Assembly: GCF_022539405.1 (NCBI RefSeq)
Contig: NZ_CP054394.1
Location: forward strand, 1,744,501 to 1,808,500
Direction: 5' to 3'
DNA from: Natranaerofaba carboxydovora
Lineage (GTDB): Bacteria; Bacillota; Natranaerobiia; Natranaerobiales; Natranaerofabaceae
DNA: 64,000 nucleotides
Below, piece after piece: positions 16,683 to 24,990 of this stretch; within the stretch, counting starts at the first letter, position 1; each line of letters opens with the position of its first letter. The notes beneath the pieces were generated by a model. That model was not told the origin of the DNA, did no database searches, and saw nothing but the letters and a program-made list of their open reading frames with translations. The position numbers and the translations under genes are program-made.

Positions 16683-18293
16683 TTAAATTAGAGCCATAAC
16701 TATACCAGCAATAATTCCGCCAATAGCACCCTGCATCAATTCGGTTCCACTTGACATGTCCAGGGAGAAAGCTATAATTGCACCTGCAACTGCCCCTCCG
16801 ATAATAAACGCTAAAAGGGTCATATCTTTTTTACCTCCTTCACCACCGGATATCCTATCAGGATCTAATGCATTCATTAAAATCAAGTTGACTATCAACA
16901 AAATAAATATCAATATCAAGCCAACAACAAAATCGCCTTCAATAGTTAGAAACTTCATAACTATTGCTGCAAGTGGCGTCATTCCAGCCATAATGGCAAA
17001 AGATTGACCTGTCCTTAGAAAACCAAGATCAGATCTCAAAAGACCTTCTCCAATAGTACCAACTCCACCAATAGGTGATGGCCCACATGAAGCCGCAGCA
17101 TTTACGATAAAGGCGGCCATTCCTATAGCAACCTGCTCATAAGTCAATATCTCCATTTCGGCAGGTCCAAGAGCATACATCACCGGAAGTAAAGCTGCTG
17201 CAAGGATACGCCCACACGGCATTGGCAGCATAGTTTCTATTTGGACGAAGATGGCAAGCATCCCGGCCAAACCTAATGGAGTTGTGGTTATGAAATCAAA
17301 AATATTTCCAAGGGCATCAAAACCACCAGTAGCTGCCAGACTTCCGGCCATTAGAAATCCTGCTGTTAGAGCAGTTACAGGGTGAATAATAATTCCGGCC
17401 ATCAAGTCTTCAAATCTAACCCTTGCCACAATAATATTAATTAAAGCTCCAATTGTAAGTGCAGTCTGCACCGGAGCAACTCCAAATAACTGAAAAATAC
17501 TTCCTCCAGTAGCTACTGCAAATACAATAAGGGAAAAATACCCTTGCCATGGTACATTAGGCATTTCTATCTTTCTTCCAAGACCTTTTTCCTCTTCAGG
17601 TACCTCTTCCATCTCGCTAAGCCCAACCTGATGAGGATAAAGTTTCGCACTGAATATCTTTAAGAAAAGTGCCATCATTGCAGTTCCAAGTAAAATTCCA
17701 AATGACTGTGAAGCTCTTAAAAATCCAATTTCACCGAGAAACCCTTCTCCAATAGTTCCAATACCACCTAGAACTGATGGACCACATGATGCAGCACTGT
17801 TTACAACAAAAGCCCCAATCATAACTATCATCTGACGCTTATTAAATATTTTTAATTCTTCGGGACCTAAAGTTATAACAACTGGTAAAAGTGCTGCCGC
17901 AAGAATACGTCCACAGGGCATCGCTACCATTGTTGGTATCTGTACGATAATTACTGCAGTACCCGCCAAACCTATAGGCGAGGTTTGTAATTTGTTGATG
18001 ATTACCTTTAAGGCATCAAAGCCCTTAGCAGCCTGCATACTACCAGCCATTAAAAATCCAGCCAGCAGAGCTGTTATTGGGTGTAGTATAATACCTCCCA
18101 AAACTTCTGAAGGTAGTAATGCTACAGCTTCTATCCCCTGTCCGGTTCCTAACAAATAAATAGCACCGAAAATTGTATTAATTGTTGTACCAAGTATCAT
18201 TACTGTCTGAAGCGGCAGGGGAATAATACGAAACAAAGGGCCTAATACACATATTAAGAACACTAATAGTGTAAGATAGCCAAGAAGTTCCAA
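16683..18293 (-). CDS. Permease with internal duplication (ion-transporter-like)
   Basis: 536-residue polytopic membrane protein built from two similar halves about 233 residues apart: HPITALLAGFLMAGS (71-85) matches HPVTALTAGFLMAGS (304-318), MPCGRILAAALLPV (125-138) recurs at 358-371, and an SCGPS..GG.GTIGEG motif (169-184) recurs at 402-417. The C-terminus adds a Gly-rich membrane segment (about 490-536). The pseudo-twofold design and Gly/Ser-rich reentrant-looking motifs fit the ion-transporter superfamily that includes dicarboxylate carriers, but no family is firmly recognised. In this operon it could carry fumarate, malate or succinate, or act as an ion-coupled part of the electron-transfer module. 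Confidence 0.6.
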   Translation of the reverse strand: MELLGYLTLLVFLICVLGPLFRIIPLPLQTVMILGTTINTIFGAIYLLGTGQGIEAVALLPSEVLGGIILHPITALLAGFLMAGSMQAAKGFDALKVIINKLQTSPIGLAGTAVIIVQIPTMVAMPCGRILAAALLPVVITLGPEELKIFNKRQMIVMIGAFVVNSAASCGPSVLGGIGTIGEGFLGEIGFLRASQSFGILLGTAMMALFLKIFSAKLYPHQVGLSEMEEVPEEEKGLGRKIEMPNVPWQGYFSLIVFAVATGGSIFQLFGVAPVQTALTIGALINIIVARVRFEDLMAGIIIHPVTALTAGFLMAGSLAATGGFDALGNIFDFITTTPLGLAGMLAIFVQIETMLPMPCGRILAAALLPVMYALGPAEMEILTYEQVAIGMAAFIVNAAASCGPSPIGGVGTIGEGLLRSDLGFLRTGQSFAIMAGMTPLAAIVMKFLTIEGDFVVGLILIFILLIVNLILMNALDPDRISGGEGGKKDMTLLAFIIGGAVAGAIIAFSLDMSSGTELMQGAIGGIIAGIVMALI

Positions 18294-18349
18294 AATTTTT
18301 CACCTCTATCCATCCATATTTATTACATCTAATGAGGAGCTGTACCTTA

Positions 18350-18718
18350 CTAAACTGTTTTCTCTATACTATCACATTTTTTATCCTTCAGCTTATCCAT
18401 AGGTGATTGTGCAACCACATAACCTTCTTTAAGCTTAACCAATTTCACTTTTGATCCTTTTTGGAGACTATTCATGCACAAAGTGCAACCTCCAACTAAG
18501 GCAGTCGCCTCTTCTCCGTTATCATCCAAACGTACTTTTAAGTTAAATCCTGCACCTGAACACCCTTTTATATCATCCATCCCTATTACTGTCCCCTGCA
18601 ACTTTTTCTTTTGTTGGGCCAAAAATATACTTGAATATATTAGCAGAAGAAAAATTAATGTAAGGCCACTTATGAGATCAAATTCCTGTAAAACGATTCT
18701 TATCCCCTCCCCCCTCAA
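18350..18718 (-). CDS. Small membrane protein with Cys motifs, unknown
   Basis: 122 residues: one N-terminal membrane helix (about 13-33) followed by a small soluble domain of probable beta structure containing CSGAG and GGCTLCMNSL, with further Cys near the C-terminus. The domain could be OB-like, and the Cys residues could bind metal or form a disulfide. No family is recognised. Its place between the permease and the fumarase genes suggests a part in assembling or tuning the membrane module. Confidence 0.55.
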   Translation of the reverse strand: MRGEGIRIVLQEFDLISGLTLIFLLLIYSSIFLAQQKKKLQGTVIGMDDIKGCSGAGFNLKVRLDDNGEEATALVGGCTLCMNSLQKGSKVKLVKLKEGYVVAQSPMDKLKDKKCDSIEKTV

Positions 18719-18753
18719 TTACAATTCCAATACCAGCAGGGTTTTTAGCTTAG

Positions 18754-19290
18754 TTATCCACATCCTTCACACTTATGACAATCTATTCTTCCTGCAAGCT
18801 TTTGAATAAGACCTAGTACAACAGATACTATAACTACCACCGGCATATATCTTAATGCTACCTGGAATTGTGCAGGAAGTACTAAAGATATTAGAAAAAG
18901 TAAGATTATCCCGGAACCAATTGCACTCAAGGTAAAGTTTATTTCAGGCCTAAACCTGTTACGTAAAAACACATAGATCAAGGTATAAACAAATGATACC
19001 GGGACAAAAATTAATGAAAACCAGCCTAATGGACAAACAATTAAGAAAGCATATAATGCACTACCAAAAAGTGTTGGTGCAATAATCTCCAATGCCTGCA
19101 AATGAAAAAAGCTAGTTAAGAAGAAGACTACAATCATTGGTCTTAAGATACATCCTATCACTGGAAGAACAACATCTATCCAGGGACCAATTTGTAAGTA
19201 AAATATAACAGTTGCTGCTGTCATAAGGCCTAATCTAGCTATTTTTTTTGTTTCGGATATTTCGTATGCTCCATTCAAACTTCTATTCAA
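18754..19290 (-). CDS. Polytopic membrane protein ending in a Cys motif, unknown
   Basis: About 178 residues with five or so membrane helices (from ARLGLMTAATVIFYLQIG onward) and a C-terminal tail reading RIDCHKCEGCG, a likely metal or cluster ligand set at the membrane surface. No ATG start fits; TTG at 19288-19290 opens the frame but touches the TTAGGGG ribosome site, and TTG at 19276-19278 (residue 5) is better spaced from it. No known family recognised; it could be the quinone- or ion-interacting part of the complex, or a fumarate-pathway transporter component. Confidence 0.55.
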   Translation of the reverse strand: MNRSLNGAYEISETKKIARLGLMTAATVIFYLQIGPWIDVVLPVIGCILRPMIVVFFLTSFFHLQALEIIAPTLFGSALYAFLIVCPLGWFSLIFVPVSFVYTLIYVFLRNRFRPEINFTLSAIGSGIILLFLISLVLPAQFQVALRYMPVVVIVSVVLGLIQKLAGRIDCHKCEGCG

Positions 19291-19337
19291 CCCCTAATCC
19301 ATCCATTTATTATTCATTTATCTAACTCTTATTTCAT

Positions 19338-19895
19338 TTACTTAACTTCGTATTCTTCTCTTCCTTTTTCATAAAGGTCATTACCATAAGCATCATTTAC
19401 TACTACAACAGGGAATTCATCTACCTCTAAATGCCTTATAGCTTCTGGACCTAAGTCTTCATAAGCTATTATATCACAACTTTTAATGCTGTCCTTTATC
19501 TTAGCTGCAGCACCACCGATAGCAGCTAGATACACTGCATTATTTTCTTTTAAGGAATCTTTAACTGCCTGAGACCTTGCTCCTTTTCCAATAATTGCTT
19601 TCACTCCTTCTTTAAGTACCTGAGGGGTATAAGCATCCATCCTACCGCTAGTGGTCGGTCCAGCAGCACCAATAACATCACCAGGCTTAGTTGGAGTTGG
19701 TCCAACATAGTAGATAATCTGGCCTTTTAGGTCAACTGGTAGATCTTCCCCTTTATCTATTAACTCTACCAATCTTTTATGGGCTGCATCTCTACCAGTC
19801 AAAACCTTACCATCAATTATCACTCTATCTCCAGCCTTTAAGTTTTTGATATCATCATCAGTTAAAGGAGCTGAAATTCTTTTAACATCACTCAT
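19338..19895 (-). CDS. Class I fumarate hydratase, beta subunit
   Basis: Beta chain of the two-subunit, oxygen-sensitive [4Fe-4S] fumarase/tartrate dehydratase family, 185 residues. Typical motifs are LKAGDRVIIDGKVLTGRDAAHKR, YVGPTPTKPG, GAAGPTTSGRMD and IGKGA. It hydrates fumarate to malate, or here probably dehydrates malate to fumarate for the reductase downstream. It follows the alpha-subunit gene by 24 bases. Confidence 0.95.
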   Translation of the reverse strand: MSDVKRISAPLTDDDIKNLKAGDRVIIDGKVLTGRDAAHKRLVELIDKGEDLPVDLKGQIIYYVGPTPTKPGDVIGAAGPTTSGRMDAYTPQVLKEGVKAIIGKGARSQAVKDSLKENNAVYLAAIGGAAAKIKDSIKSCDIIAYEDLGPEAIRHLEVDEFPVVVVNDAYGNDLYEKGREEYEVK

Positions 19896-19919
19896 ATAAT
19901 AAACACCTCCCTAATTTTT

Positions 19920-20762
19920 TTAAATTGTTTTCTCTAAGTGCCTTGCAGCATGGCAGTTAATATTCACAGCTACCGGCATACTTGCAATATGCGCAGGGTG
20001 TTTTTCAATATTTACATCTAAAGCGGTAACTCGCCCTCCAAATCCTTGAGGTCCAATTCCTAACTTGTTTACTCTTTCTAAAATCTCTTTTTCCATTTCG
20101 CTGTACTCTTTATCAGGGTGACTGTCTCCAATAGGTCTGGTCAGTGCCTTCTTTGCAAGATATGCAACTTTTTCAAAAGTCCCGCCAACACCAACACCTA
20201 CAACTATAGGTGGACATGGGTTTGGTCCAGCTTTGTTTACTGTATCTACAACAAAGTCAATAACGCCTTCTCTACCATCTGATGGTTTAAGCATCTTCAA
20301 AGCACTCATGTTCTCGCTACCGCCACCTTTTGGGGCAATAGTAATTTTGACTTTGTCACCAGAAACGATATCAGTGTGGATAATAGCAGGTGTGTTATCA
20401 CCTGTATTAACTCTATCAATTGGATCTTTAACTACGGACTTTCTTAAGTAACCTTCTTCATAACCTTCTCTAACTCCCTGGTTAATAGCTTCTTTTAATT
20501 CGCCGCCAGTAAATTTAACATCCTGTCCTACTTCTAAGAAAATAACAGTATACCCAGTATCCTGACACATTGGTACATCGTTGTCTTTGGCAATCTGGGC
20601 ATTTTCGATCAACTGCTCCAACACATCCTTACCTGCAGGTGACTCTTCCTTCTCCAAGCCCTCTTTAAAGGCTTTTAGTACATCGTCACCTAGATAGAGA
20701 TTTGAATCGATACACAACTTCTTCACCGTTTCTTTTACTTCAGAAACATCGATTTCTCTCAT
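19920..20762 (-). CDS. Class I fumarate hydratase, alpha subunit
   Basis: Alpha chain that carries the [4Fe-4S] cluster; PMCQDTGY holds the first ligand Cys, and APKGGGSENMS and NPCPPIVVGVGVGG follow. The frame extends upstream to 20813, but ATG 20760-20762 is chosen because a strong GGGAGGGAAAGG ribosome site sits just before it and the resulting 280 residues equal the family norm. It is the first gene of the long fum-frd-suc operon. Confidence 0.93.
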   Translation of the reverse strand: MREIDVSEVKETVKKLCIDSNLYLGDDVLKAFKEGLEKEESPAGKDVLEQLIENAQIAKDNDVPMCQDTGYTVIFLEVGQDVKFTGGELKEAINQGVREGYEEGYLRKSVVKDPIDRVNTGDNTPAIIHTDIVSGDKVKITIAPKGGGSENMSALKMLKPSDGREGVIDFVVDTVNKAGPNPCPPIVVGVGVGGTFEKVAYLAKKALTRPIGDSHPDKEYSEMEKEILERVNKLGIGPQGFGGRVTALDVNIEKHPAHIASMPVAVNINCHAARHLEKTI

Positions 20763-20819
20763 AAATCCTTTCCCTCCCTTGTCAAATTTTTTCGATATTT
20801 GTCTAACACTCATGGGTTA

Positions 20820-20858
20820 ACCTCTGAGCAAAAGTGCCAATTTATCTTTTTCAGAGGT
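20820..20858 (-). promoter_or_regulatory. Inverted repeat in the fum operon leader
   Basis: ACCTCTGA (20820-20827) and TCAGAGGT (20851-20858) form an 8-bp stem with a 23-base loop, 58 bases before the fumA start on the minus strand. It could be an operator or a leader hairpin. The wider gap 20763-21003 also has a GCAGGAATTTTTGCAGG element (20925-20941 region, minus strand) and no other gene. Confidence 0.3.
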
Positions 20859-21003
20859 GGTTTGGGCCAATCGGCTATTCCAATGCTGAACCAATTCTGA
20901 TAAACTTCTATTCTAAACACCCTGCAAAAATTCCTGCAAAAAAACAAAAAAATTTGTAATGTGTATATATTCAGATAATTCTGTTAATTGCCCTGGTTAA
21001 CTA

Positions 21004-21450
21004 TTAATCTGTATCTGCAATAATTTCTGCTATATCCGAGTAAGATATAATACCCATTAGCTTTTTGTTGCCATCTAACACAGGAAGCCTTTTTATCCTA
21101 TTAATATACATGATCAAAACAGCGTGGGATATTTGAGTTTGTGGAGTAACCCATAGCAAATCTCTAGGACTCATAACTTTTTCTACTTTTTCTTCAGAAG
21201 CACTTTTTAGTCGTTGTATATATTTTTCTATCAATTCTGGGAACTCTTTTTCTACTTTCAATGCAGGCAGTGCTGTTGGTAAAGAAAGTTGGACAATATC
21301 AGATTTTGTCACCATTGATACCACTTCTTCTCCATCAACAACAGGAACTCCACTAATCTTGTGATCACACATAATTCGAGAAGCCTTAGAGAGTGGCGTA
21401 TCTGGACTTACTGTTTTTACGTTCTCTGTCATTACTTCTTTAACTTGCAT
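21004..21450 (-). CDS. CBS-domain pair protein
   Basis: 148 residues with two CBS domains (about 1-60 and 90-146), each with the usual VMTENVKTVSPDTPLSKA or VMSPRDLLWVTPQTQISHA opening and a GVPVVDG/RLPVLDG strand. Such pairs bind adenosyl nucleotides and act as energy or redox sensors. A TTTTAGGAGGG site precedes ATG 21450. It is on the same strand as the fum operon, 240 bases upstream of fumA, so it is possibly but not certainly cotranscribed. Confidence 0.88.
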   Translation of the reverse strand: MQVKEVMTENVKTVSPDTPLSKASRIMCDHKISGVPVVDGEEVVSMVTKSDIVQLSLPTALPALKVEKEFPELIEKYIQRLKSASEEKVEKVMSPRDLLWVTPQTQISHAVLIMYINRIKRLPVLDGNKKLMGIISYSDIAEIIADTD

Positions 21451-21616
21451 GTTAACTTTCCCTCCTAAAATTTCAATTTAAAAAGATTTATTTAAATACT
21501 TCTTTACTTAAGTCCAATTCCCTTCCTTATACAAGTGAATACATAAACTAATTTAATTCGGACAAACTAAAAATGCTCGAAAAACCAAAGAATTTTTAGA
21601 AAGGAGTTGTTAAGTC

Positions 21617-22291
21617 ATGTTTAAACATGAAAAGCAGTTACTACATCCAGTAAAAGTAGATAGGCCAAACCCCACTTATGCAGCAATGCTTCAAGAACAG
21701 CTTGGTGGAGGGAATGGTGAGCTAAAGGCAGGGCTTCAATATATTTCACAAAGTTTTAGAGTAAAAGATCCAGAAATTAAAGATCTCTTTTTAGATATTG
21801 GAGCAGAAGAGCTAAGCCATATGGAAATGATCGCAACAACAATCAACATGCTGCTTGGAGATGAACTGCAGGCAACTTCAGTGCAAGGAGGAAATATCCA
21901 ACCTCATGTTTTAGGAGGTCTTTCTCCACAGCTTGTCAATGCTTCCGGATCGCCATGGACTGGTGATTTTATAAACAGTACCGGAGACTTAGCAGCAGAT
22001 CTACTCTCTAACATTGCTGCTGAACAAAGAGCAAAGGTTGTTTACGAACAATTATATAGACAAATAGATGATTCAGGGGTCAGAGAAACTATAGATTTCC
22101 TGCTTAATCGAGAAGAAGCACATAATGCACTATTTAGAGAAGCTCTAAATAAAGTTCAGGATAAAGGGTCAAATCAGGATTTTGGGGTAGATGAAAACGC
22201 AAGACTATACTTCAACCTTTCTACACCAGGTCAATACTACAGTGCCCCACAGCCTACACCCCCATCATTCCAGAATCCAAGAAGCAATTAA
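21617..22291 (+). CDS. Manganese catalase / CotJC-like
   Basis: 224-residue di-manganese ferritin-like protein. The expected ligands are all visible: Glu35 (GNGELKAGLQY), Glu65 and His68 (GAEELSHME), Glu136 (AAEQRAK) and His169 (REEAHN). It should dismutate hydrogen peroxide; homologues include the spore-coat protein CotJC, which fits a spore former. The C-terminus ends in a Pro/Tyr-rich tail (GQYYSAPQPTPP). Single gene with an AAAGGAG site, closed by a perfect terminator. Confidence 0.92.
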   Translation: MFKHEKQLLHPVKVDRPNPTYAAMLQEQLGGGNGELKAGLQYISQSFRVKDPEIKDLFLDIGAEELSHMEMIATTINMLLGDELQATSVQGGNIQPHVLGGLSPQLVNASGSPWTGDFINSTGDLAADLLSNIAAEQRAKVVYEQLYRQIDDSGVRETIDFLLNREEAHNALFREALNKVQDKGSNQDFGVDENARLYFNLSTPGQYYSAPQPTPPSFQNPRSN

Positions 22292-22313
22292 TTAAAACCA
22301 CCCTCCAATTATT

Positions 22314-22360
22314 AAAAGGGCCCTAACCAAAATTAATATTTTGGTTAGGGCCCTTTTATT
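22314..22360. terminator. Bidirectional terminator between convergent genes
   Basis: A 19-bp perfect stem (22314-22332 with 22339-22357; core GGGCCCTAACC) with a six-base TTAATA loop and A/T runs on both sides. It serves the Mn catalase gene on the plus strand and the 140-residue gene on the minus strand. Confidence 0.92.
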
Positions 22361-22365
22361 TTTAT

Positions 22366-22788
22366 TTATTGACTTTCTAACTTTGCTCTCAAAACTTCTA
22401 CTAACTCTGGAACACTTCCTGATAGATTATCTAAGTACTTTTTGACATTTCCCGGATATTCAAGGCTATCTTCAAAAATTGCAACCTCAACACCCTGTCT
22501 TAATAGGTTGATATCGCAAGTTTCATAATGATTTATTTCACAGCTTTGACACTGACCCAAAATCTCAGCTAAGGAATCAACTAACTGATCTCTTTCTAAA
22601 TCTTTTCTTGGGCTTGGCTCTGGTTTTGTCACTTGATCATAATTATCTTTATCTATTTTCCCTTCACAAACTTCTCTCATAAATCCAACAGGGCATTTAC
22701 TTTCTTGGCACTCTCCACAAAAATCTTCAGTCAAGCAGGACTCATTAATTTTTTTCTCTATTTCATTCGAATCATTGGCATACATCAA
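22366..22788 (-). CDS. Cys-rich protein of unknown function
   Basis: 140 residues with nine Cys, several in pairs (FCGECQESKCPVGF; GQCQSCEINHYETC), separated by a charged Pro-rich linker. The pattern could bind zinc or an Fe-S cluster. ATG 22788 overlaps the stop of the DUF2225 gene (ATGA), so the two are coupled. No family recognised. Confidence 0.6.
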   Translation of the reverse strand: MMYANDSNEIEKKINESCLTEDFCGECQESKCPVGFMREVCEGKIDKDNYDQVTKPEPSPRKDLERDQLVDSLAEILGQCQSCEINHYETCDINLLRQGVEVAIFEDSLEYPGNVKKYLDNLSGSVPELVEVLRAKLESQ

Positions 22789-23462
22789 TTTTCATCTCCC
22801 CTCCCTTTCTTAGCACGAAGTTCCTGCCACCTATCCCTGGCCATTCTAATAATTCCAGCATCGCTTATTTTTTTGTCATTAACAATCCTAGAAAACCAAG
22901 TCACTGCTTTTTTTTCATTACCTAGTCTTTTTTCTAGCTCACCTAGTAAGTACAAAAGCCTGGCAAGGTTTATGTCACCACTAGTATCTTTTTCGTAAAC
23001 CTCTAAATAAAAATCACGAGCATTTTCTATAAATCTGAGTTCGTTCTGTTCATCTTCAGCTTCTCTGTATAACCATGCAATATGTAATAACAGTCCTGCA
23101 AGTACGTTAAGATTTTCTTCTTTTAACTTTCCGCACAAAAACCCCAGTTTGAAAGATTCTAATGCCATATTCCAGTCTCTAATAACACCAAAATCCCGTT
23201 CTGTCCATTTGTCAGTTACATTAGTTTTAATAATTTCAACTTTTTCAGGGGTTAATTTGCCAAAATTATCTGTAAATGCATAACCACAGCTCGGACATAT
23301 ATTAACCAAATAATAGTTAGGGTTTACTCCTTCATACTGTTTATAAAAATCTTCATCCTGCCTAATAACTTTTAGCCTGCTTGGTCTTGTTTTTTTAGTT
23401 GTAAATTTACTTTCACATAATGGGCAAGTATATTTCTTATCATAAAGAACTTCATTTTCCAT
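22785..23462 (-). CDS. DUF2225 family protein
   Basis: 225 residues. N-terminal zinc-finger pair (CPLCESKF near residue 13 and ICPSCGYAF near 56) followed by an alpha-helical TPR-like region (EESLKLGFLCGKL-type helices, LARLLYLLGELEKRLGNEKKAV). This matches DUF2225, common in Clostridia and of unknown function. First gene of a two-gene unit with the Cys-rich protein. Confidence 0.85.
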   Translation of the reverse strand: MENEVLYDKKYTCPLCESKFTTKKTRPSRLKVIRQDEDFYKQYEGVNPNYYLVNICPSCGYAFTDNFGKLTPEKVEIIKTNVTDKWTERDFGVIRDWNMALESFKLGFLCGKLKEENLNVLAGLLLHIAWLYREAEDEQNELRFIENARDFYLEVYEKDTSGDINLARLLYLLGELEKRLGNEKKAVTWFSRIVNDKKISDAGIIRMARDRWQELRAKKGRGDEN

Positions 23463-23514
23463 CTTACATCAGCTCCTACTCCCATTAGCCTTGTTTATTA
23501 CTTACTTAAATCAA

Positions 23515-24102
23515 TCATACGTTTACTTTGTGACCTAAAGGAAAGAAATCTTCTATTACTAAACGCGGATTGTACTTGGGCCGCCAGAGTTCTAACCATT
23601 CTACTTTACAGGTTAAATCTAGCTTCCAATTTTGTATCATTAATTTAGCTTCTTCAAATTCATTTTCGCTCCATTCCCTATCAGCGAAGACCATATTAAC
23701 CAGACTAATATGAAAATGCCAATTTTCATCAAACTTCCTATCAGTAAAACCTTCTTTTCTAAGCTCTACATTTAACTTTTCAGACAAACTTTTTATTGGA
23801 TCAGTAGCACTAACATTCAAATTTATAGATTTATAAGGTGGTTCAAAAAAACTAAACCCGTTAACTGTAACTTCAAAAGGCTCAGTTACATCACAAATTG
23901 AATCAATTATATTTACAGCTCTTATATACTTCTCTTCATCATCGATATTTAATCGTTCAATTGTAACATGTAGAGGAGGTAATTTATCCCTATATAATTG
24001 AAATTTATTATTTAATTTTTCCTGAAGCTGTCTTGACGTTTTTAAAAGTTTTCCCCTGGGGATAGCTACCAAAAACAACATATCATTCAAATCCTGCTTC
24101 AT
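23515..24102 (-). CDS. 2H phosphoesterase / 2'-5' RNA ligase-like protein
   Basis: 195 residues with two His-hydrophobic-Ser/Thr motifs, LHVTIERL (about residue 44) and FHISLVNMVF (about 130), the catalytic pair of the 2H phosphoesterase superfamily. Members hydrolyse cyclic phosphodiesters of RNA or nucleotides. The specific substrate is unknown. Stand-alone gene between the DUF2225 unit and the lactate regulator. Confidence 0.75.
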   Translation of the reverse strand: MKQDLNDMLFLVAIPRGKLLKTSRQLQEKLNNKFQLYRDKLPPLHVTIERLNIDDEEKYIRAVNIIDSICDVTEPFEVTVNGFSFFEPPYKSINLNVSATDPIKSLSEKLNVELRKEGFTDRKFDENWHFHISLVNMVFADREWSENEFEEAKLMIQNWKLDLTCKVEWLELWRPKYNPRLVIEDFFPLGHKVNV

Positions 24103-24173
24103 AATTTACCACCTAATGTAATATATTCTTAATTATTAAATAATTCTACCATATAATGTAGTCTATTAAAACT

Positions 24174-24893
24174 TTATTTCTCCTCAAAATAACCTTGATT
24201 TTCTTTGTTTACAAACAAAAGATGCTCTCGCATTGCTTCTCTTGCTTTCTCCACATCTTTTTCTTTAATAGCTTGATATATTTTTTTATGCTGTTCAAGT
24301 AAAATTTTTTTGTTACCAGGTTTTTCAAACATCTTTACTCTGCTATGCTTCATAGTTTCAATTATCATGTCATAGATAGTATTCATTAGGCGAAGTAATA
24401 TATTGTTGTTAGTAGCTTCCCATATTGAATAATGAAACATACCATCATGGTACTCCCCTAAGTTACCCTCCGAAATGTCTTCCTCCATTTTCTGTAGATA
24501 CGTATATATTTTTTCGATATCCTCATCAGTACCTCTTACACAAGCAAGGGCCGAACATTCAACTTCAAGTGTCAATCTGGTCTCAAGAACCTCCATATTA
24601 CTATCTCTATCAAGCATGAGCATCATGGCAAAAGGTTTTATAAAAGAATCTTCGGGCACTTTTTTTATAAAAGTACCCTCACCGGGTTTACCTTCTAATA
24701 TACCTAGCATGGATAGCACACTAAAAGCCTCCCTAACAGAAGCCCTACTAACCTGAAGCTTCTCTGACATCGCTCGCTCAGACATTAATTTATCACCTGG
24801 TTTAAGACTGCCTTCTGTTATTAGCTCTCTTATTTGATCCAAAATTTCTTCATACACTCTTTTGTGTTTTATCGGCCTAAACATGTATTCCAC
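24174..24893 (-). CDS. FadR/LldR-type GntR regulator of lactate genes
   Basis: 239 residues. The N-terminal winged helix-turn-helix (SERAMSEKLQVSRASVREA, then LEGKPGEGTFI) is followed by an all-helical FCD ligand domain with metal-binding-like Asp/His positions. Position next to lactate permease and dehydrogenase genes suggests it is the lactate-responsive repressor (LldR/LctA-like). An operator-like sequence lies just upstream at 24907-24920 and a related one upstream of etfB, so it likely controls itself and the operon. Confidence 0.88.
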   Translation of the reverse strand: MEYMFRPIKHKRVYEEILDQIRELITEGSLKPGDKLMSERAMSEKLQVSRASVREAFSVLSMLGILEGKPGEGTFIKKVPEDSFIKPFAMMLMLDRDSNMEVLETRLTLEVECSALACVRGTDEDIEKIYTYLQKMEEDISEGNLGEYHDGMFHYSIWEATNNNILLRLMNTIYDMIIETMKHSRVKMFEKPGNKKILLEQHKKIYQAIKEKDVEKAREAMREHLLFVNKENQGYFEEK

Positions 24894-24906
24894 CTCTAGT
24901 TTTTGG

Positions 24907-24920
24907 ATTGTTAGACCAAT
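24907..24920. promoter_or_regulatory. Candidate FadR-type operator before the regulator
   Basis: ATTGTTAGACCAAT (reverse strand ATTGGTCTAACAAT) is an imperfect dyad 14 bases upstream of the regulator start. It shares TTGGTC with the site at 31608-31618 and with the TGGTC-n-GACCA operators of FadR/LldR proteins. Confidence 0.5.
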
Positions 24921-24990
24921 ATATCACAGTTAATTAATAAGTGTCCAACTAAACATCAATATAGATCCATCAAATTATATATAATATAAT

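Noticed and set aside
20763..20813. Extension of fumarase alpha to ATG 20813
   Set aside because: A strong ribosome site sits before 20762 and the shorter protein has the family length.
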